DNA of 64,000 nt from contig CAZVLA010000013.1 in NCBI GenBank assembly GCA_964627805.1, positions 1 to 64,000 of the forward strand, read 5' to 3'. Position 1 is the stretch's first letter, and each line of letters begins with the position of its first letter. The notes beneath the pieces were generated by a model that was not told the origin of the DNA, made no database searches, and saw only the letters and a list, made by a program, of their open reading frames with translations. The position numbers were made by a program, and so were the translations under genes. Positions 1 through 9,418 of the stretch are shown here, piece after piece. This DNA comes from CAZAMI01 sp964627805 (GTDB lineage Archaea; Thermoproteota; Thermoprotei_A; Sulfolobales; NBVN01).

Positions 1-80
1 TTGAGTACATACCGCATCCATCAATGCCTAGAGGTGAAGGTGAGAGGAGAAGGCATTAGCCTTAAAATAATTTATGTGTA

Positions 81-1138
81 CTATTTTTCTCCACGTAATA
101 TCCTTGGTAATGATCGCATATAAGGAGGTTTCGCTACACCCCTCTCAGTAATTATTGCAGTAACTAGCTCAAGTGGTGTGATGTCGAAAGCTGGATTAAT
201 TACTGGTACATTAGGTACCGTATGAGTACCTTACCCATAACGTACCTAACCTCATTAGGATCCCTCTCCTCAATAACCACCTCATTAATACTTCTTTCAG
301 TATCTATTGTTGATGTAGGTGCTGCTACATAGAACGGTATGTTATGTCTATTAGCTAAGACTGCTATTGTGTAAGTACCTATTTTATTTATTACGTGACC
401 ACTCAGTAGTATACGGTCAGCACCCACTATTACCTTATTAACTAATCCCTTACTCATTACGTAACCAACCATATTATCAGTTATTAAGGTAACTGGAATC
501 CCCTCCTTCATTAACTCCCAAACAGTTAACCTAGCTCCTTGAAGGACTGGCCGCGTTTCTGTAGCTATAACTTTTATCTTCTTACCTGAGTACCAAGCAG
601 CCCTTATCACGCCTAAAGCAGTCCCGTAGGCTGCCGTTGCTAATGCACCCGCATTGCAGTGAGTTAGTACAGTATCTCCGTCATCTATTAAGTCAGCACC
701 ATACCTTCCTATCAACTTATTGACCTTTACATCCTCTTCATAAATACTTAGTGCTTCATTAACAACAGCCTTTACTAATTCATCGGTACTACTTACCTCC
801 TTATTTAATACCACTCTCTTCATCCTATCTAAGGCCCAGAATAAATTAACGGCTGTAGGTCTAGTCCTACTTAACCTCTCTATAACCCTAACTAAGTATC
901 CACGTAGGGAATCGAGGTCCTTAATATCTGAGTTATAGGCAGCTAATGCTACGGCGAACGCGGCGGCTACGCCTATAGCTGGCGCACCTCTAATCTCCAT
1001 ACTTTCGATGGCCCTAGCTACTCTCTCATAGTCTGTAGTCTCTACGTACTCCTCATTATGAGGGAGTTTAAGGGTGTTAATCCACCTAACCCTACCATTA
1101 ATCCACTCAATAGTTTTGAAGCTACCTAACTCACTCAC
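81..1138 (-). CDS. mtnA: Methylthioribose-1-phosphate isomerase family protein, split by a frameshift
   Basis: MtnA/eIF2B-like sugar-phosphate isomerase of methionine salvage (or the related ribose-1,5-bisphosphate isomerase). The first frame runs from ATG at 1138 and stops at 200. It has the N-terminal IRGAPAIGVAAAFAV block, the catalytic-Cys region THCNAGALAT and the GADRI aspartate. The conserved C-terminus (NPAFDITPLELVTAIITERG) lies in another frame. Reading AAG GGT in place of AAG GT at 229-230 restores one frame to a TAG at 81-83, giving about 352 aa, the usual family length. One G is therefore missing from a short G run: a sequencing or assembly error, a recent mutation, or less likely programmed frameshifting. 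Family is certain; exact substrate is not. Confidence 0.9.
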
Positions 1139-1230
1139 TGAAGTCCCCCTAACTAATTACTTAAGGTTATATAAACTAACTTAATATGCATAGACGTAGT
1201 ATGGGAGGTGGTGGTCGGGGGTAATGATGC

Positions 1231-1764
1231 GTGAGTAAGCCTACGAAAGTATTAAGAATAGTGGGATTAGGTAATGAAGGTAGATTAGTTGTTGAGTCTC
1301 AACCAATGGACTTCTTAAGTAATTTAGGATTAGGGGTGTATCTAAAGAATGAGGGTAAGTACCTATTAGACCCTGCTGAAGTGGCTTACATAACGTATAA
1401 GAACTTAGCTATAGTTAAGGATGTGAGTGGTAAGGAACTATCGTTGAAGGATATATTCACGAAGTACTCAGTTAGTGAAGTTGATTGGATTAAGTTTACG
1501 GTACTACTTGACTTAAGAGAACGCGGTAGGAGAGCTAGGGCTGGATATCATAGGAACTCACTCATATACACCAAGGGAGGTAGTAAAGTCATGGTTTACG
1601 TCACAGAAGAGAATGCACCGTTAAGGGCTTCGTTACTTATTGAATGGGTTGCATCAGCATTAGCTAAAGGATATGAACCCGTACTTGCGGTTGTTGATGC
1701 TCATGGTGACGTAACTTACTACTCAATATTTCCGGTAAGGGTTGAGGAATTGAGGGGTGGTTGA
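1231..1764 (+). CDS. tRNA-splicing endonuclease, structural (non-catalytic) subunit
   Basis: EndA-family protein of 177 aa. The C-terminal half keeps the family fold (LRERGRRARAGYH, then MVYV with the position of the catalytic Tyr, then VLAVVDAHGDVTYYSI). The His expected in the HAEFLV-like block is replaced (LRASLLIEW), and the Lys expected just before the AVVD strand is Tyr by eye alignment. This fits the structural partner of the heterotetrameric crenarchaeal enzyme, which accepts relaxed bulge-helix-bulge introns. GTG start preceded by a G-rich Shine-Dalgarno. The gene overlaps or abuts hisS. The catalytic partner must lie elsewhere. Confidence 0.75.
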   Translation: MSKPTKVLRIVGLGNEGRLVVESQPMDFLSNLGLGVYLKNEGKYLLDPAEVAYITYKNLAIVKDVSGKELSLKDIFTKYSVSEVDWIKFTVLLDLRERGRRARAGYHRNSLIYTKGGSKVMVYVTEENAPLRASLLIEWVASALAKGYEPVLAVVDAHGDVTYYSIFPVRVEELRGG

Positions 1765-1765
1765 G

Positions 1766-3064
1766 ATGGTTAAGGTAAGGCTCGAACCAGTTAGAGGTAT
1801 GAGGGATATCTTAGAACCTGAATCTAATCGCATTAAGCTAATGTTTAACTTATTTAGCGAAGTAGCTGAGTCCTACGGGTATGAGTACGTAATAACACCT
1901 ACCCTTGAGTACTTCGAGTTACTAGCTGCTAAGTCCGGTCCCGAGATCTCTAGGAGCATGTACGTCTTTAAGGATAAGGCTGGTAGGGCCGTATGCTTAC
2001 GTCCTGAATTCACGGCTAGCATTGCTAGGGTATTCCTTAAGTACTTAAGAGCCAGACCTAAACCTGTGAAACTGTACTATGTAGGTCCCGTATTTAGGTA
2101 TGAGGAACCGCAGTTTGGTAGGTATAGGGAATTCTTTCAAGCAGGTACTGAGTACTTAGGGGATTCATCTACCTACGCTGATATTGAGCAATTACTGATA
2201 ATTAGGGATTACTATGGCGAGTTAGGACTTAAGGACTACGTAGTTAAGGTAGGTAGTGTAGGTATCGTAAGGAGATTGTTAACTATATGGGGAGTTGATG
2301 AAGAGACTCAAGACATTATTATTCACTACATAGATAAGAAGATGTGGGAGGAGGTATTAAGGGTACTCAAGAGGTATAATAAAGCTGATATAGGGGTTAT
2401 TGAGGGCTTAATTAATTCTAGAGTTAAGGACTACCGAGAATTAGATGAAGTATCAAGTGAGATAGGCCTGAGTAAGTTAGGTGATGATATTATAAGTAAT
2501 GAACTAGCAAGATTAAAGGAGATCGCATCAGCAGCTAAGGAATTAGGTATTAACATGTACATCGACTTAAGCTTTGCTAGGGGACTAGCCTACTACACAG
2601 GCTTTATCTTCGAGGTTGAGGTGCCTGACCTACCCTTCAGTATAGCTGGTGGCGGTAGATACGATAATCTCATTAGTGTATACGGAGGACCAAATACACC
2701 AGCTACGGGATTTTCAGTAGGTATTGACAGAAGTTATATAGCGTTAATTAAGCAAGGTATCGACTTAGATTCCAGAGTAGCTAGGGTTAAGGTAATGCTA
2801 ATAGCTACTAAGGACGTAAGTACAAGTTATATTGATGAAGTCGCTTCTATGTTAAGAAGAAAGTTGTATGTAGTTAATGTAAGGATAGTCAAGCCTAAGA
2901 AAATAGCGGACGTTATAGGACTGGCCTCAAGGCTTAACTATGATTACGTGATTATAATAGGTACTAAAGAATATAAGAAAGGAAAAGTTACTGTAAAGAA
3001 TCTAGTTAAGAGAACGCAGGTAAGTGTAGATAAGGACGTTATTAGGGAGGGATTACCTACGTAG
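1766..3064 (+). CDS. hisS: Histidyl-tRNA synthetase
   Basis: Class II synthetase charging tRNA-His. Class II motif 1 follows PVRGMRDILEPES. Motif 2 is YYVGPVFRYEEPQFGRYREF. The His-specific block is GLAYYTGFIFEVEV, and motif 3 is the GGGRYDNLI/ATGFSVGIDR region. The C-terminal anticodon-binding domain follows (about residues 340-430). ATG at 1766 is preferred because GAGGGGTGG at 1753-1760 is correctly spaced; an in-frame GTG at 1757 overlapping the previous gene is the alternative. Cotranscribed with the upstream endonuclease subunit. Confidence 0.95.
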   Translation: MVKVRLEPVRGMRDILEPESNRIKLMFNLFSEVAESYGYEYVITPTLEYFELLAAKSGPEISRSMYVFKDKAGRAVCLRPEFTASIARVFLKYLRARPKPVKLYYVGPVFRYEEPQFGRYREFFQAGTEYLGDSSTYADIEQLLIIRDYYGELGLKDYVVKVGSVGIVRRLLTIWGVDEETQDIIIHYIDKKMWEEVLRVLKRYNKADIGVIEGLINSRVKDYRELDEVSSEIGLSKLGDDIISNELARLKEIASAAKELGINMYIDLSFARGLAYYTGFIFEVEVPDLPFSIAGGGRYDNLISVYGGPNTPATGFSVGIDRSYIALIKQGIDLDSRVARVKVMLIATKDVSTSYIDEVASMLRRKLYVVNVRIVKPKKIADVIGLASRLNYDYVIIIGTKEYKKGKVTVKNLVKRTQVSVDKDVIREGLPT

Positions 3065-3080
3065 TTAAGGGTGTAACGTA

Positions 3081-4022
3081 ATGGATAGGTACGTATGTAC
3101 GGAATTAGTTAAAGACGTTAGGCTTAGGAAGGGAATGAAGGTAAGTGATTTAATTAACGTATTCAGGAACATACATGGATTTACAGCATACCACGTATCT
3201 AAAGCAGCTGAGATAATTAGGGAAGGTATTAGGGTATGCGATGCTAGATTTCTATCATTCACAGCAAACGTAGTAGCTACTGGCTTAAGAGGTATACTGG
3301 CTCAGTTAATAGATATGGGCTACTTCAACGTAATCATAACGACATGCGGTACTATAGACCATGATATAGCTAAGTCCTTAGGAGGGAGGTACTGTAAGGG
3401 GTACTTTGATGCTGACGACATCGAATTAGGTAGTAAGGGCTTACACAGGCTAGGCAACATATTCATACCTAAGGATGATTACGGACTAATAATAGAGAAA
3501 TTTACTAAGGAATTAGTTAATGATTTAGTCAAGATTAAGAAGGAATGGGGGGTTAGGGAGTTACTAATGGAAGTAGGTAAGAGATTAAGAAATGACGAAA
3601 ACTCCATATTAGGTGCTGCTTACAGAAGCGGTGCTAAGGTCTATGTGCCAGGTATTGTTGATGGTGCCTTCGGGACAGACCTATTCATAGAATCTCAATT
3701 TACTGGACTCAAGATAGATATCCTAAAGGATATGAAGGAACTTAGTGATATAGTATTCTCCAGTAAGTCGTCAATGGCGTTAATAATAGGTGGTGGAATA
3801 AGTAAGCACCATACTATATGGTGGAATCAATTTAAGGGAGGACTCGACTACTCCGTATACATAACAACGGCTGTTGAGTGGGACGGGAGCTTAAGTGGTG
3901 CTAGAACTAAGGAGGCAATAAGTTGGGGCAAGATAAAGCCCTCAGCTAAGCACGTGACAGTTTATGGTGACGCTACGGTACTCTTACCTATAATAGTCTC
4001 TTATGTAATAGATAGTAGTTAG
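3081..4022 (+). CDS. dys: Deoxyhypusine synthase
   Basis: Transfers the aminobutyl group of spermidine to a lysine of aIF5A, the first step of hypusine formation. 313 aa. Visible family blocks are IITTCGTIDHDIAKSL, GIVDGAFGTDLFIESQ, the GGGISKHHTIWWNQFKGG region and AISWGKIKPSA, which carries the active-site lysine in the SWGK motif. Starts 16 bases after hisS and probably shares its transcript. Confidence 0.94.
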   Translation: MDRYVCTELVKDVRLRKGMKVSDLINVFRNIHGFTAYHVSKAAEIIREGIRVCDARFLSFTANVVATGLRGILAQLIDMGYFNVIITTCGTIDHDIAKSLGGRYCKGYFDADDIELGSKGLHRLGNIFIPKDDYGLIIEKFTKELVNDLVKIKKEWGVRELLMEVGKRLRNDENSILGAAYRSGAKVYVPGIVDGAFGTDLFIESQFTGLKIDILKDMKELSDIVFSSKSSMALIIGGGISKHHTIWWNQFKGGLDYSVYITTAVEWDGSLSGARTKEAISWGKIKPSAKHVTVYGDATVLLPIIVSYVIDSS

Positions 4023-4130
4023 CCGATGCAATTACTACGCTATGACGAGATGTATGCTTCACTGTACAACAATATGACAATACCTTTATTTTGAGGGCTT
4101 AAAAGGAATCAAATACATACCTACTATTAG

Positions 4131-5717
4131 GTGTGGGGGATGGTAGCAGCAACTATAGAGAGATTTAGGGAGTTGACGCCTTCGGAGTTCTTCTACCGTA
4201 ATAAGGAGATAGCAGGTTTCTCTAACCCGGTTAGGGCTCTGTATCAGACAGTTAGGGAGTTAGTTGAGAACGCCTTAGATGCTACTGATGCTCATGGCAT
4301 CTTACCAACAATTAAGGTGGTCGTTAAGAGGGAATATGATGGTGGTAGGGGGAATATATATTCAGTAACGGTTGAGGATAACGGCATAGGTATACCACCG
4401 AATCACGTACCTCAAGCATTTGCTCAATTACTGTATAGCTCAAAGTACGTACTTAGGCAAACAAGAGGTATGTTCGGATTAGGAGCTAAGATGGCTGTAC
4501 TTTACGGGCAAATAACTACTGGTAGGGCAGTTGAGGTAATAACATCACCCATAAATTCATCTAGGGTATACTACTTTAGGTTGAGAATAGATGTTAAGAA
4601 TAATAAGCCAATAATACTTAAGAAGTCATCGCATAGTAACGGTGATTCATGGCATGGAACCATAGTTAAGGTGTATTTAGAGGGTGAGTGGAGTAGAGCT
4701 AGGTCTAAAATATATGAGTACTTAAGAAGAACAGCCATCATAGCTCCTTACGCCGAAATAGTGTTTGAGGATCCTGATGGTAACGTTATCTACTTTGAGA
4801 GGAGCACCAAGTCAATGCCCGTACCTCCTAGGGAGGTCAAACCCCATCCATTAGGTGTTGATATTGAAATGATTAAGATGATGGCACATGCCACTACAGC
4901 AAGTAATGTTAAGGAGTTCCTTATTAAGGAGTTTCAATGTGTAGGTGAGGTAACGGCGAATAAGATATTAAGTAAGGCTGGCATTGACCCAAACTTAAGT
5001 CCTAAGAGATTAAGTATTGAGCAAATAGATAGGCTAGTACGTGCTATCAAGGACTTAGCTAAGGAGATAAGACCTCCTAGAGCCGACCACCTCTCCTACT
5101 TAGGTAAGGAGATAATTAAGACGGGATTAAAGGCTATCCTAAAGCCCGAATTCGTTGAGGCAATCACTAGGAAACCATCGGTTTATGAAGGGCACGCCTT
5201 CATTGTTGAGGTAGGTATAGCTTACGGAGGCGCTATAAAGCCTACGGATAAGCCTCAATTACTTAGGTACGCTAATAAAATACCCCTACTGTATGATGAG
5301 GGTTCAGACGTATCACGTAAGGTTGTAGATAGTATTGACTGGAGTTACTACGGAGTGTCGTTCCCAGCTCCGCTAGTTGTTCTGGTTCACATATGTAGTA
5401 CTAAAATACCCTATAAAGGAGTCGGTAAGGAGTCGATAGCGGACGTCCCCGAGATTGAGAGGGAGATTAGTTTAGGTATTAAGGAGGTGGCACGTAAGTT
5501 AAAGAGTTACTTGATTAAGAAGAGGAAAGAAATTGAAGAGGCTGAGAAAGCAGTAACCATAGCTAAGTACATACCAGACGTAGCTAGGTCGTTAGCGAAG
5601 ATCGTTGAGGAAATACCCCCTGAGAGGATAGAGCATGAACTACTCAAGATGCTTAATAAGAAATTAAGGGCGATAAGGATTACTTCACTCAACGACATAA
5701 TAGTCAGTATTGAGTAG
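4131..5717 (+). CDS. top6B: DNA topoisomerase VI subunit B
   Basis: ATPase subunit of the type IIB topoisomerase. GHKL Bergerat fold: N box ELVENALDATDA, G1 box VEDNGIGIP, G2 box GMFGLGAKMAVLYG. H2TH and transducer regions follow; 528 aa is normal. GTG at 4131 lies about 25-30 bases after a TATA-like CTTAAAAGG (near 4099), so the mRNA may be nearly leaderless; ATG at 4140 is an in-frame alternative. Followed by top6A after 11 bases. Confidence 0.95.
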   Translation: MWGMVAATIERFRELTPSEFFYRNKEIAGFSNPVRALYQTVRELVENALDATDAHGILPTIKVVVKREYDGGRGNIYSVTVEDNGIGIPPNHVPQAFAQLLYSSKYVLRQTRGMFGLGAKMAVLYGQITTGRAVEVITSPINSSRVYYFRLRIDVKNNKPIILKKSSHSNGDSWHGTIVKVYLEGEWSRARSKIYEYLRRTAIIAPYAEIVFEDPDGNVIYFERSTKSMPVPPREVKPHPLGVDIEMIKMMAHATTASNVKEFLIKEFQCVGEVTANKILSKAGIDPNLSPKRLSIEQIDRLVRAIKDLAKEIRPPRADHLSYLGKEIIKTGLKAILKPEFVEAITRKPSVYEGHAFIVEVGIAYGGAIKPTDKPQLLRYANKIPLLYDEGSDVSRKVVDSIDWSYYGVSFPAPLVVLVHICSTKIPYKGVGKESIADVPEIEREISLGIKEVARKLKSYLIKKRKEIEEAEKAVTIAKYIPDVARSLAKIVEEIPPERIEHELLKMLNKKLRAIRITSLNDIIVSIE

Positions 5718-5728
5718 GGGTGTGATTC

Positions 5729-6895
5729 TTGACGTACTCTTCCAAGGTAGATTTAGAAGCTAGAAAGAGGGCGTTAGGTAAGTTAAGGGAGTGCTTTGGT
5801 GAGCTAGTTAAGAAAATACTAGCAGGCACCCCACCAGTATTGGAGATAAGGAAGCGAACCTTAGCTAACACATTGTACGATCCAGATAAGAAGATGCTGA
5901 TACTGGGTAATGAGGTGCTTCATAGGTCATTCCTAAATGCTGGTGAGGCAAAGAAATTTATGCAGACAGTACTAATGGCTAGCATAATATACGAGGCCCT
6001 AAAGAATAATGAATACCCGACAATAAGGGATCTATATTATAGGGGTAAGCACACTATAAGATACCGTAAACTACCTTCAGGTAGGATTAAGGAAGAGAAT
6101 ACATGGGATGAGCAGCAGGAATCTGATGCCGTCATAAGAGATATTGAAGTACTCATAGATATGTTAAGAGAGGAGATGTTAATACTAAGTAAGGAGAAAG
6201 GTAAAGTAGTTGGTAGAATGAGGATAAAGTCAGGTGATGACATTATCGACTTAAGTAAGATGGGTCACGGAGCATACGCTATAGAACCCACACCCGACTT
6301 TATAGAATTCATAGATGTTGACGCAGAGTTCGTACTAGTAATAGAGAAGGATGCAGTATTTCAGCAGCTACACCGAGCAGGCTTTTGGAAGAAATATAAG
6401 GCTATATTAGTGACAAGTGCTGGTCAGCCAGATAGGGCGACGAGGAGGTTCGTTAGAAGATTAAACGAGGAATTAGGGCTTCCCGTATACATATTGACCG
6501 ACGCGGATCCTTACGGATGGTACATATATAGCGTTTTCAAAGTGGGTTCAATTAACCTCTCTTACGAGAGTGAGAGATTAGCTACACCTAATTCGAAATT
6601 CCTCGGGGTTAGTATGGTCGATATATTCGGTAGTAAGAGCTTAAGAAAGAGGCCTTACCTAAGTGAAGCAGAACGCAGAAACTTCATCATTAAGGCTACC
6701 GAAAGGGACCTAAAGAGAGCTAAGGAGTTAATGTCGTATACCTGGTTCCAAACAAGGAGATGGAAGCTGGAATTAAAAACTTTCTTGGATAAGAAGGCTA
6801 AGTTAGAGATAGAAGCCTTAACAAGCAAGGGACTTAAATTCCTAATGGATAAGTACCTACCTGAGAAGATACAGGCAGGTGATTGGATTGATTAA
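5729..6895 (+). CDS. top6A: DNA topoisomerase VI subunit A
   Basis: Spo11-like DNA-cleaving subunit, 388 aa. The catalytic tyrosine is in TIRDLYYRGKHTI (Y103/Y104). The TOPRIM acidic residues are E206 in VLVIEKDAV and D258/D260 in TDADPYGWY. TTG start, with GGGGTG at 5717-5722 as ribosome-binding site; no ATG or GTG in frame fits better. Forms the heterotetramer with the preceding gene product. Confidence 0.95.
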   Translation: MTYSSKVDLEARKRALGKLRECFGELVKKILAGTPPVLEIRKRTLANTLYDPDKKMLILGNEVLHRSFLNAGEAKKFMQTVLMASIIYEALKNNEYPTIRDLYYRGKHTIRYRKLPSGRIKEENTWDEQQESDAVIRDIEVLIDMLREEMLILSKEKGKVVGRMRIKSGDDIIDLSKMGHGAYAIEPTPDFIEFIDVDAEFVLVIEKDAVFQQLHRAGFWKKYKAILVTSAGQPDRATRRFVRRLNEELGLPVYILTDADPYGWYIYSVFKVGSINLSYESERLATPNSKFLGVSMVDIFGSKSLRKRPYLSEAERRNFIIKATERDLKRAKELMSYTWFQTRRWKLELKTFLDKKAKLEIEALTSKGLKFLMDKYLPEKIQAGDWID

Positions 6896-7598
6896 GCAAG
6901 AGGGTATTAATTGGGATGAAGTACTAAGGAGATTAGCACCCAATATAAATTCACTGATAGATCAAACCTTACTTAAGTATGATAGAGGTATTAAAGATTA
7001 TGAGAGATTCGTCGAGGAGTCAGAGAGGTATAACTTTAGATCATTAGTAGTTCCTCCATCCATGGTTAAGTACGTAGTCGATATTTCTAGAACACCTATA
7101 GCCACGGTTATAGGTTTCCCGCATGGTTACACTACGTTAAGCAGTAAGGTAAGGGAGATTGAGGATGTAGCTAACTTAGGTGCTAAGGAGGTAGATGTAG
7201 TAATTAATAATATATACGTTAAGGATGGAAGGTACGACCTCCTACGTAATGAAGTGAGAACTTTAGTCAGTAAAGCACATGAATTAGGGCTGGTTATTAA
7301 GGTCATCGTAGAAACGAGCGTATTGAATGATGATGAATTAGTTAATGTTGCGAGAGTAGTTAGGGATGAAGGTGCAGACTTCATAAAAACGAATACGGGA
7401 TTCGGCGCACGTGGCGTCACTCCGAGAGATATAATAGTCATAAGAAGTGCAGTAGGGGGTGAATTGAAGATTAAGGCATCAGGAGGTATTAGAACGGCCT
7501 TAGATGCTGCTCTCCTAATAACTTTAGGTGCTGACATTATAGGTACTAGTAGAGGTATAGAGATTGTTAAGCAATTTAGGAGGTTTTTAAAGAATTAA
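6879..7598 (+). CDS. deoC: Deoxyribose-phosphate aldolase
   Basis: Class I aldolase cleaving 2-deoxyribose-5-phosphate to glyceraldehyde-3-phosphate and acetaldehyde; TIM barrel of 239 aa. The Schiff-base lysine is in FIKTNTGFG, the second lysine in IKASGGIRT, and the proton-relay Asp in EVDVVIN. GTG start overlaps the end of top6A by 17 bases, so translation is probably coupled. No pathway neighbours. Confidence 0.93.
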   Translation: MIGLIKQEGINWDEVLRRLAPNINSLIDQTLLKYDRGIKDYERFVEESERYNFRSLVVPPSMVKYVVDISRTPIATVIGFPHGYTTLSSKVREIEDVANLGAKEVDVVINNIYVKDGRYDLLRNEVRTLVSKAHELGLVIKVIVETSVLNDDELVNVARVVRDEGADFIKTNTGFGARGVTPRDIIVIRSAVGGELKIKASGGIRTALDAALLITLGADIIGTSRGIEIVKQFRRFLKN

Positions 7599-7612
7599 AG
7601 TAATTCCTCATA

Positions 7613-8461
7613 TTAAGCGGACTTTAAGGCCTTTATAATGCAATCTTTAGTTAGTAAGCCGATTAATTCATCAGTTTCTGCGTTAACTACAGGTAACGTA
7701 CCTAACCTATGCTTAACCATTATGTCAGCAGCTATTGATAAGTCCTCATCAGGTGTTATTACTATTGGGTCCCTGGTCATGATATCGCTAACCAACGGAA
7801 GTATACAGACCCTATAGCTAAAATCGATGTCGCCACCAGTAAGTCCTAGTTTCTTAATTACGTCCTCACTACCTCTAAGTAATGGATTAATACCTAAGAA
7901 CATAATATCGGACTTAGTTATTACACCAATAACTCTACCCTCGTCATTAATCACCACAACCTTCCCTAAGCCAGTATCCTGCATTAAGCTTATTACATGG
8001 TAAACGGTGTGTGCAGGGGTGGTTGTTGGGACGCGCTTCAGCATAAATTCTGAAACCCTAAACCTCCCGCTATACCTCTCAGCATAAGCCCTAACTAGGT
8101 CAGTCTTAGTTATTATCCCTAATAACTTACCGTTCTCAACAACAAGTAATGAACCTATATTCTTACGGAGCATAGCATTAGCAGCTGCCTTTATGGTCTT
8201 TGATGGTTGGATAGCGTAGACCGGGCTAGTCATTATTTCGTAAGCGTAAATTCTAGTTAATGGTTTAGAGCATCTTTTTCTGTTATACAGTATCCTAATA
8301 AAATCACTCTTACATATTATCCCAGCAATCACGCTTCCCTCAGTAACGACTACCCTACTTATCCTATGCCTAATCATTAGTCTCCGAACGCGGAGCAAGT
8401 CATCGTCCTTAGAGACCGTAATTACGGGTTTACTCATGTATGTTGAGATTTTAGGGGGCAC
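7613..8461 (-). CDS. CBS-domain protein (four CBS repeats), third of a tandem trio
   Basis: 282 aa made almost entirely of four CBS motifs in two Bateman modules. Repeat ends are recognisable as VIAGIICKSDFIR, LLGIITKTDLVRAY, VIGVITKSDIMFL and LIGLLTKDCII. CBS pairs usually bind adenosine nucleotides and act as energy or ionic sensors. No effector domain (IMPDH, channel, kinase) is attached. The start overlaps the end of the preceding CBS gene by 11 bases. The ligand is unknown. Confidence 0.8.
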   Translation of the reverse strand: MPPKISTYMSKPVITVSKDDDLLRVRRLMIRHRISRVVVTEGSVIAGIICKSDFIRILYNRKRCSKPLTRIYAYEIMTSPVYAIQPSKTIKAAANAMLRKNIGSLLVVENGKLLGIITKTDLVRAYAERYSGRFRVSEFMLKRVPTTTPAHTVYHVISLMQDTGLGKVVVINDEGRVIGVITKSDIMFLGINPLLRGSEDVIKKLGLTGGDIDFSYRVCILPLVSDIMTRDPIVITPDEDLSIAADIMVKHRLGTLPVVNAETDELIGLLTKDCIIKALKSA

Positions 8462-9410
8462 TGCCGCTCACCACTAACATACCAAAGAGAATATCCCTCT
8501 CAGTAATTATCCCTTCTAGCCCCCCATCCTTAACTACTAAGGCGTAATCTTCGTTATAATCCTTTAGCTTAGTAGCTACGGATCCTATGTCTTCCTCACT
8601 ACTTACTACTATGGGCTTCGATATTTCGATATTATTTATTCTTAAGTTAAGTAATTCGTTAATTAATGCACTATGTATTTTCTCAAACACTATATGCTTA
8701 CCTAGTAAGTCAAGTATGTTCTTCCACGTTAGTACACCAATTACGCTCCCCTCATTATCTAATACTGGTAATCTCCTAATTCCTGATAGGATCATAACGG
8801 TAATAGCATCCTTAAGGCTCTTGTTATTACTTATAGTTATTACTTCCTTAGTCATTACTTGGGAAACTTTAACGTTAAATTTACGTCCACTAAACATCCT
8901 AACGATTGATCCTTCCGTAAGTATTCCTAAAAACTTCATTTCATCATTAATAACTGGTAGTGAACCTAAGTTATTATTTATCATGTACTCTAGTGCCTTG
9001 GATAATTTCATATTGACAAGTACGGATATAGGGTTACTACGCATTACATGCCTGATCTCTAAATTAATTAAATCATAAATACTAACGTTGGCACCTTTTT
9101 CCCTACTAAGACCTAATTCAGTTAAAGGACTACCTAGTAAGCTAATTATATCCATAGCATTTATTATACCTAATAGTGTCTTATCGGGATTTACTATAGG
9201 TAATGTCCTTAATGTACTAGTACTCATTTTCTCGCATGCATTCAGTATTGTAGATGTTGGGTAAAGGAGTGGTACATCCTTAATGATTACGGGATATAAT
9301 TCAGGTACTACTTTATGTATGCTCGACTTAAAATTAGGTTTACCATCACTTCTCAGCCATCTATTTCTTTCATATATTCTCCTTGGGGTGAATATCTTAG
9401 ACAATCCCAA
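8451..9410 (-). CDS. CBS-domain protein (four CBS repeats), second of a tandem trio
   Basis: 319 aa with about 60 N-terminal basic residues followed by CBS repeats ending in LLGIINAMDIISLL, FLGILTEGSIVRMF, VIGVLTWKNILDLL and LEGIITERDILFGM. The pattern matches its two neighbours but the sequences are divergent, so the duplication is old. Eight bases separate it from the upstream CBS gene. Regulatory sensor by family; partner unknown. Confidence 0.8.
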   Translation of the reverse strand: MGLSKIFTPRRIYERNRWLRSDGKPNFKSSIHKVVPELYPVIIKDVPLLYPTSTILNACEKMSTSTLRTLPIVNPDKTLLGIINAMDIISLLGSPLTELGLSREKGANVSIYDLINLEIRHVMRSNPISVLVNMKLSKALEYMINNNLGSLPVINDEMKFLGILTEGSIVRMFSGRKFNVKVSQVMTKEVITISNNKSLKDAITVMILSGIRRLPVLDNEGSVIGVLTWKNILDLLGKHIVFEKIHSALINELLNLRINNIEISKPIVVSSEEDIGSVATKLKDYNEDYALVVKDGGLEGIITERDILFGMLVVSGSAP

Positions 9411-9418
9411 GTCACCCC

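Noticed and set aside
1..123. 41-codon + strand frame at the window start
   Set aside because: Runs antisense to the frameshifted end of mtnA, with no recognisable protein.
4023..4110. C-box-like TATGACGA with CTGT before top6B
   Set aside because: No proper D box and no second motif pair; better explained as promoter region.
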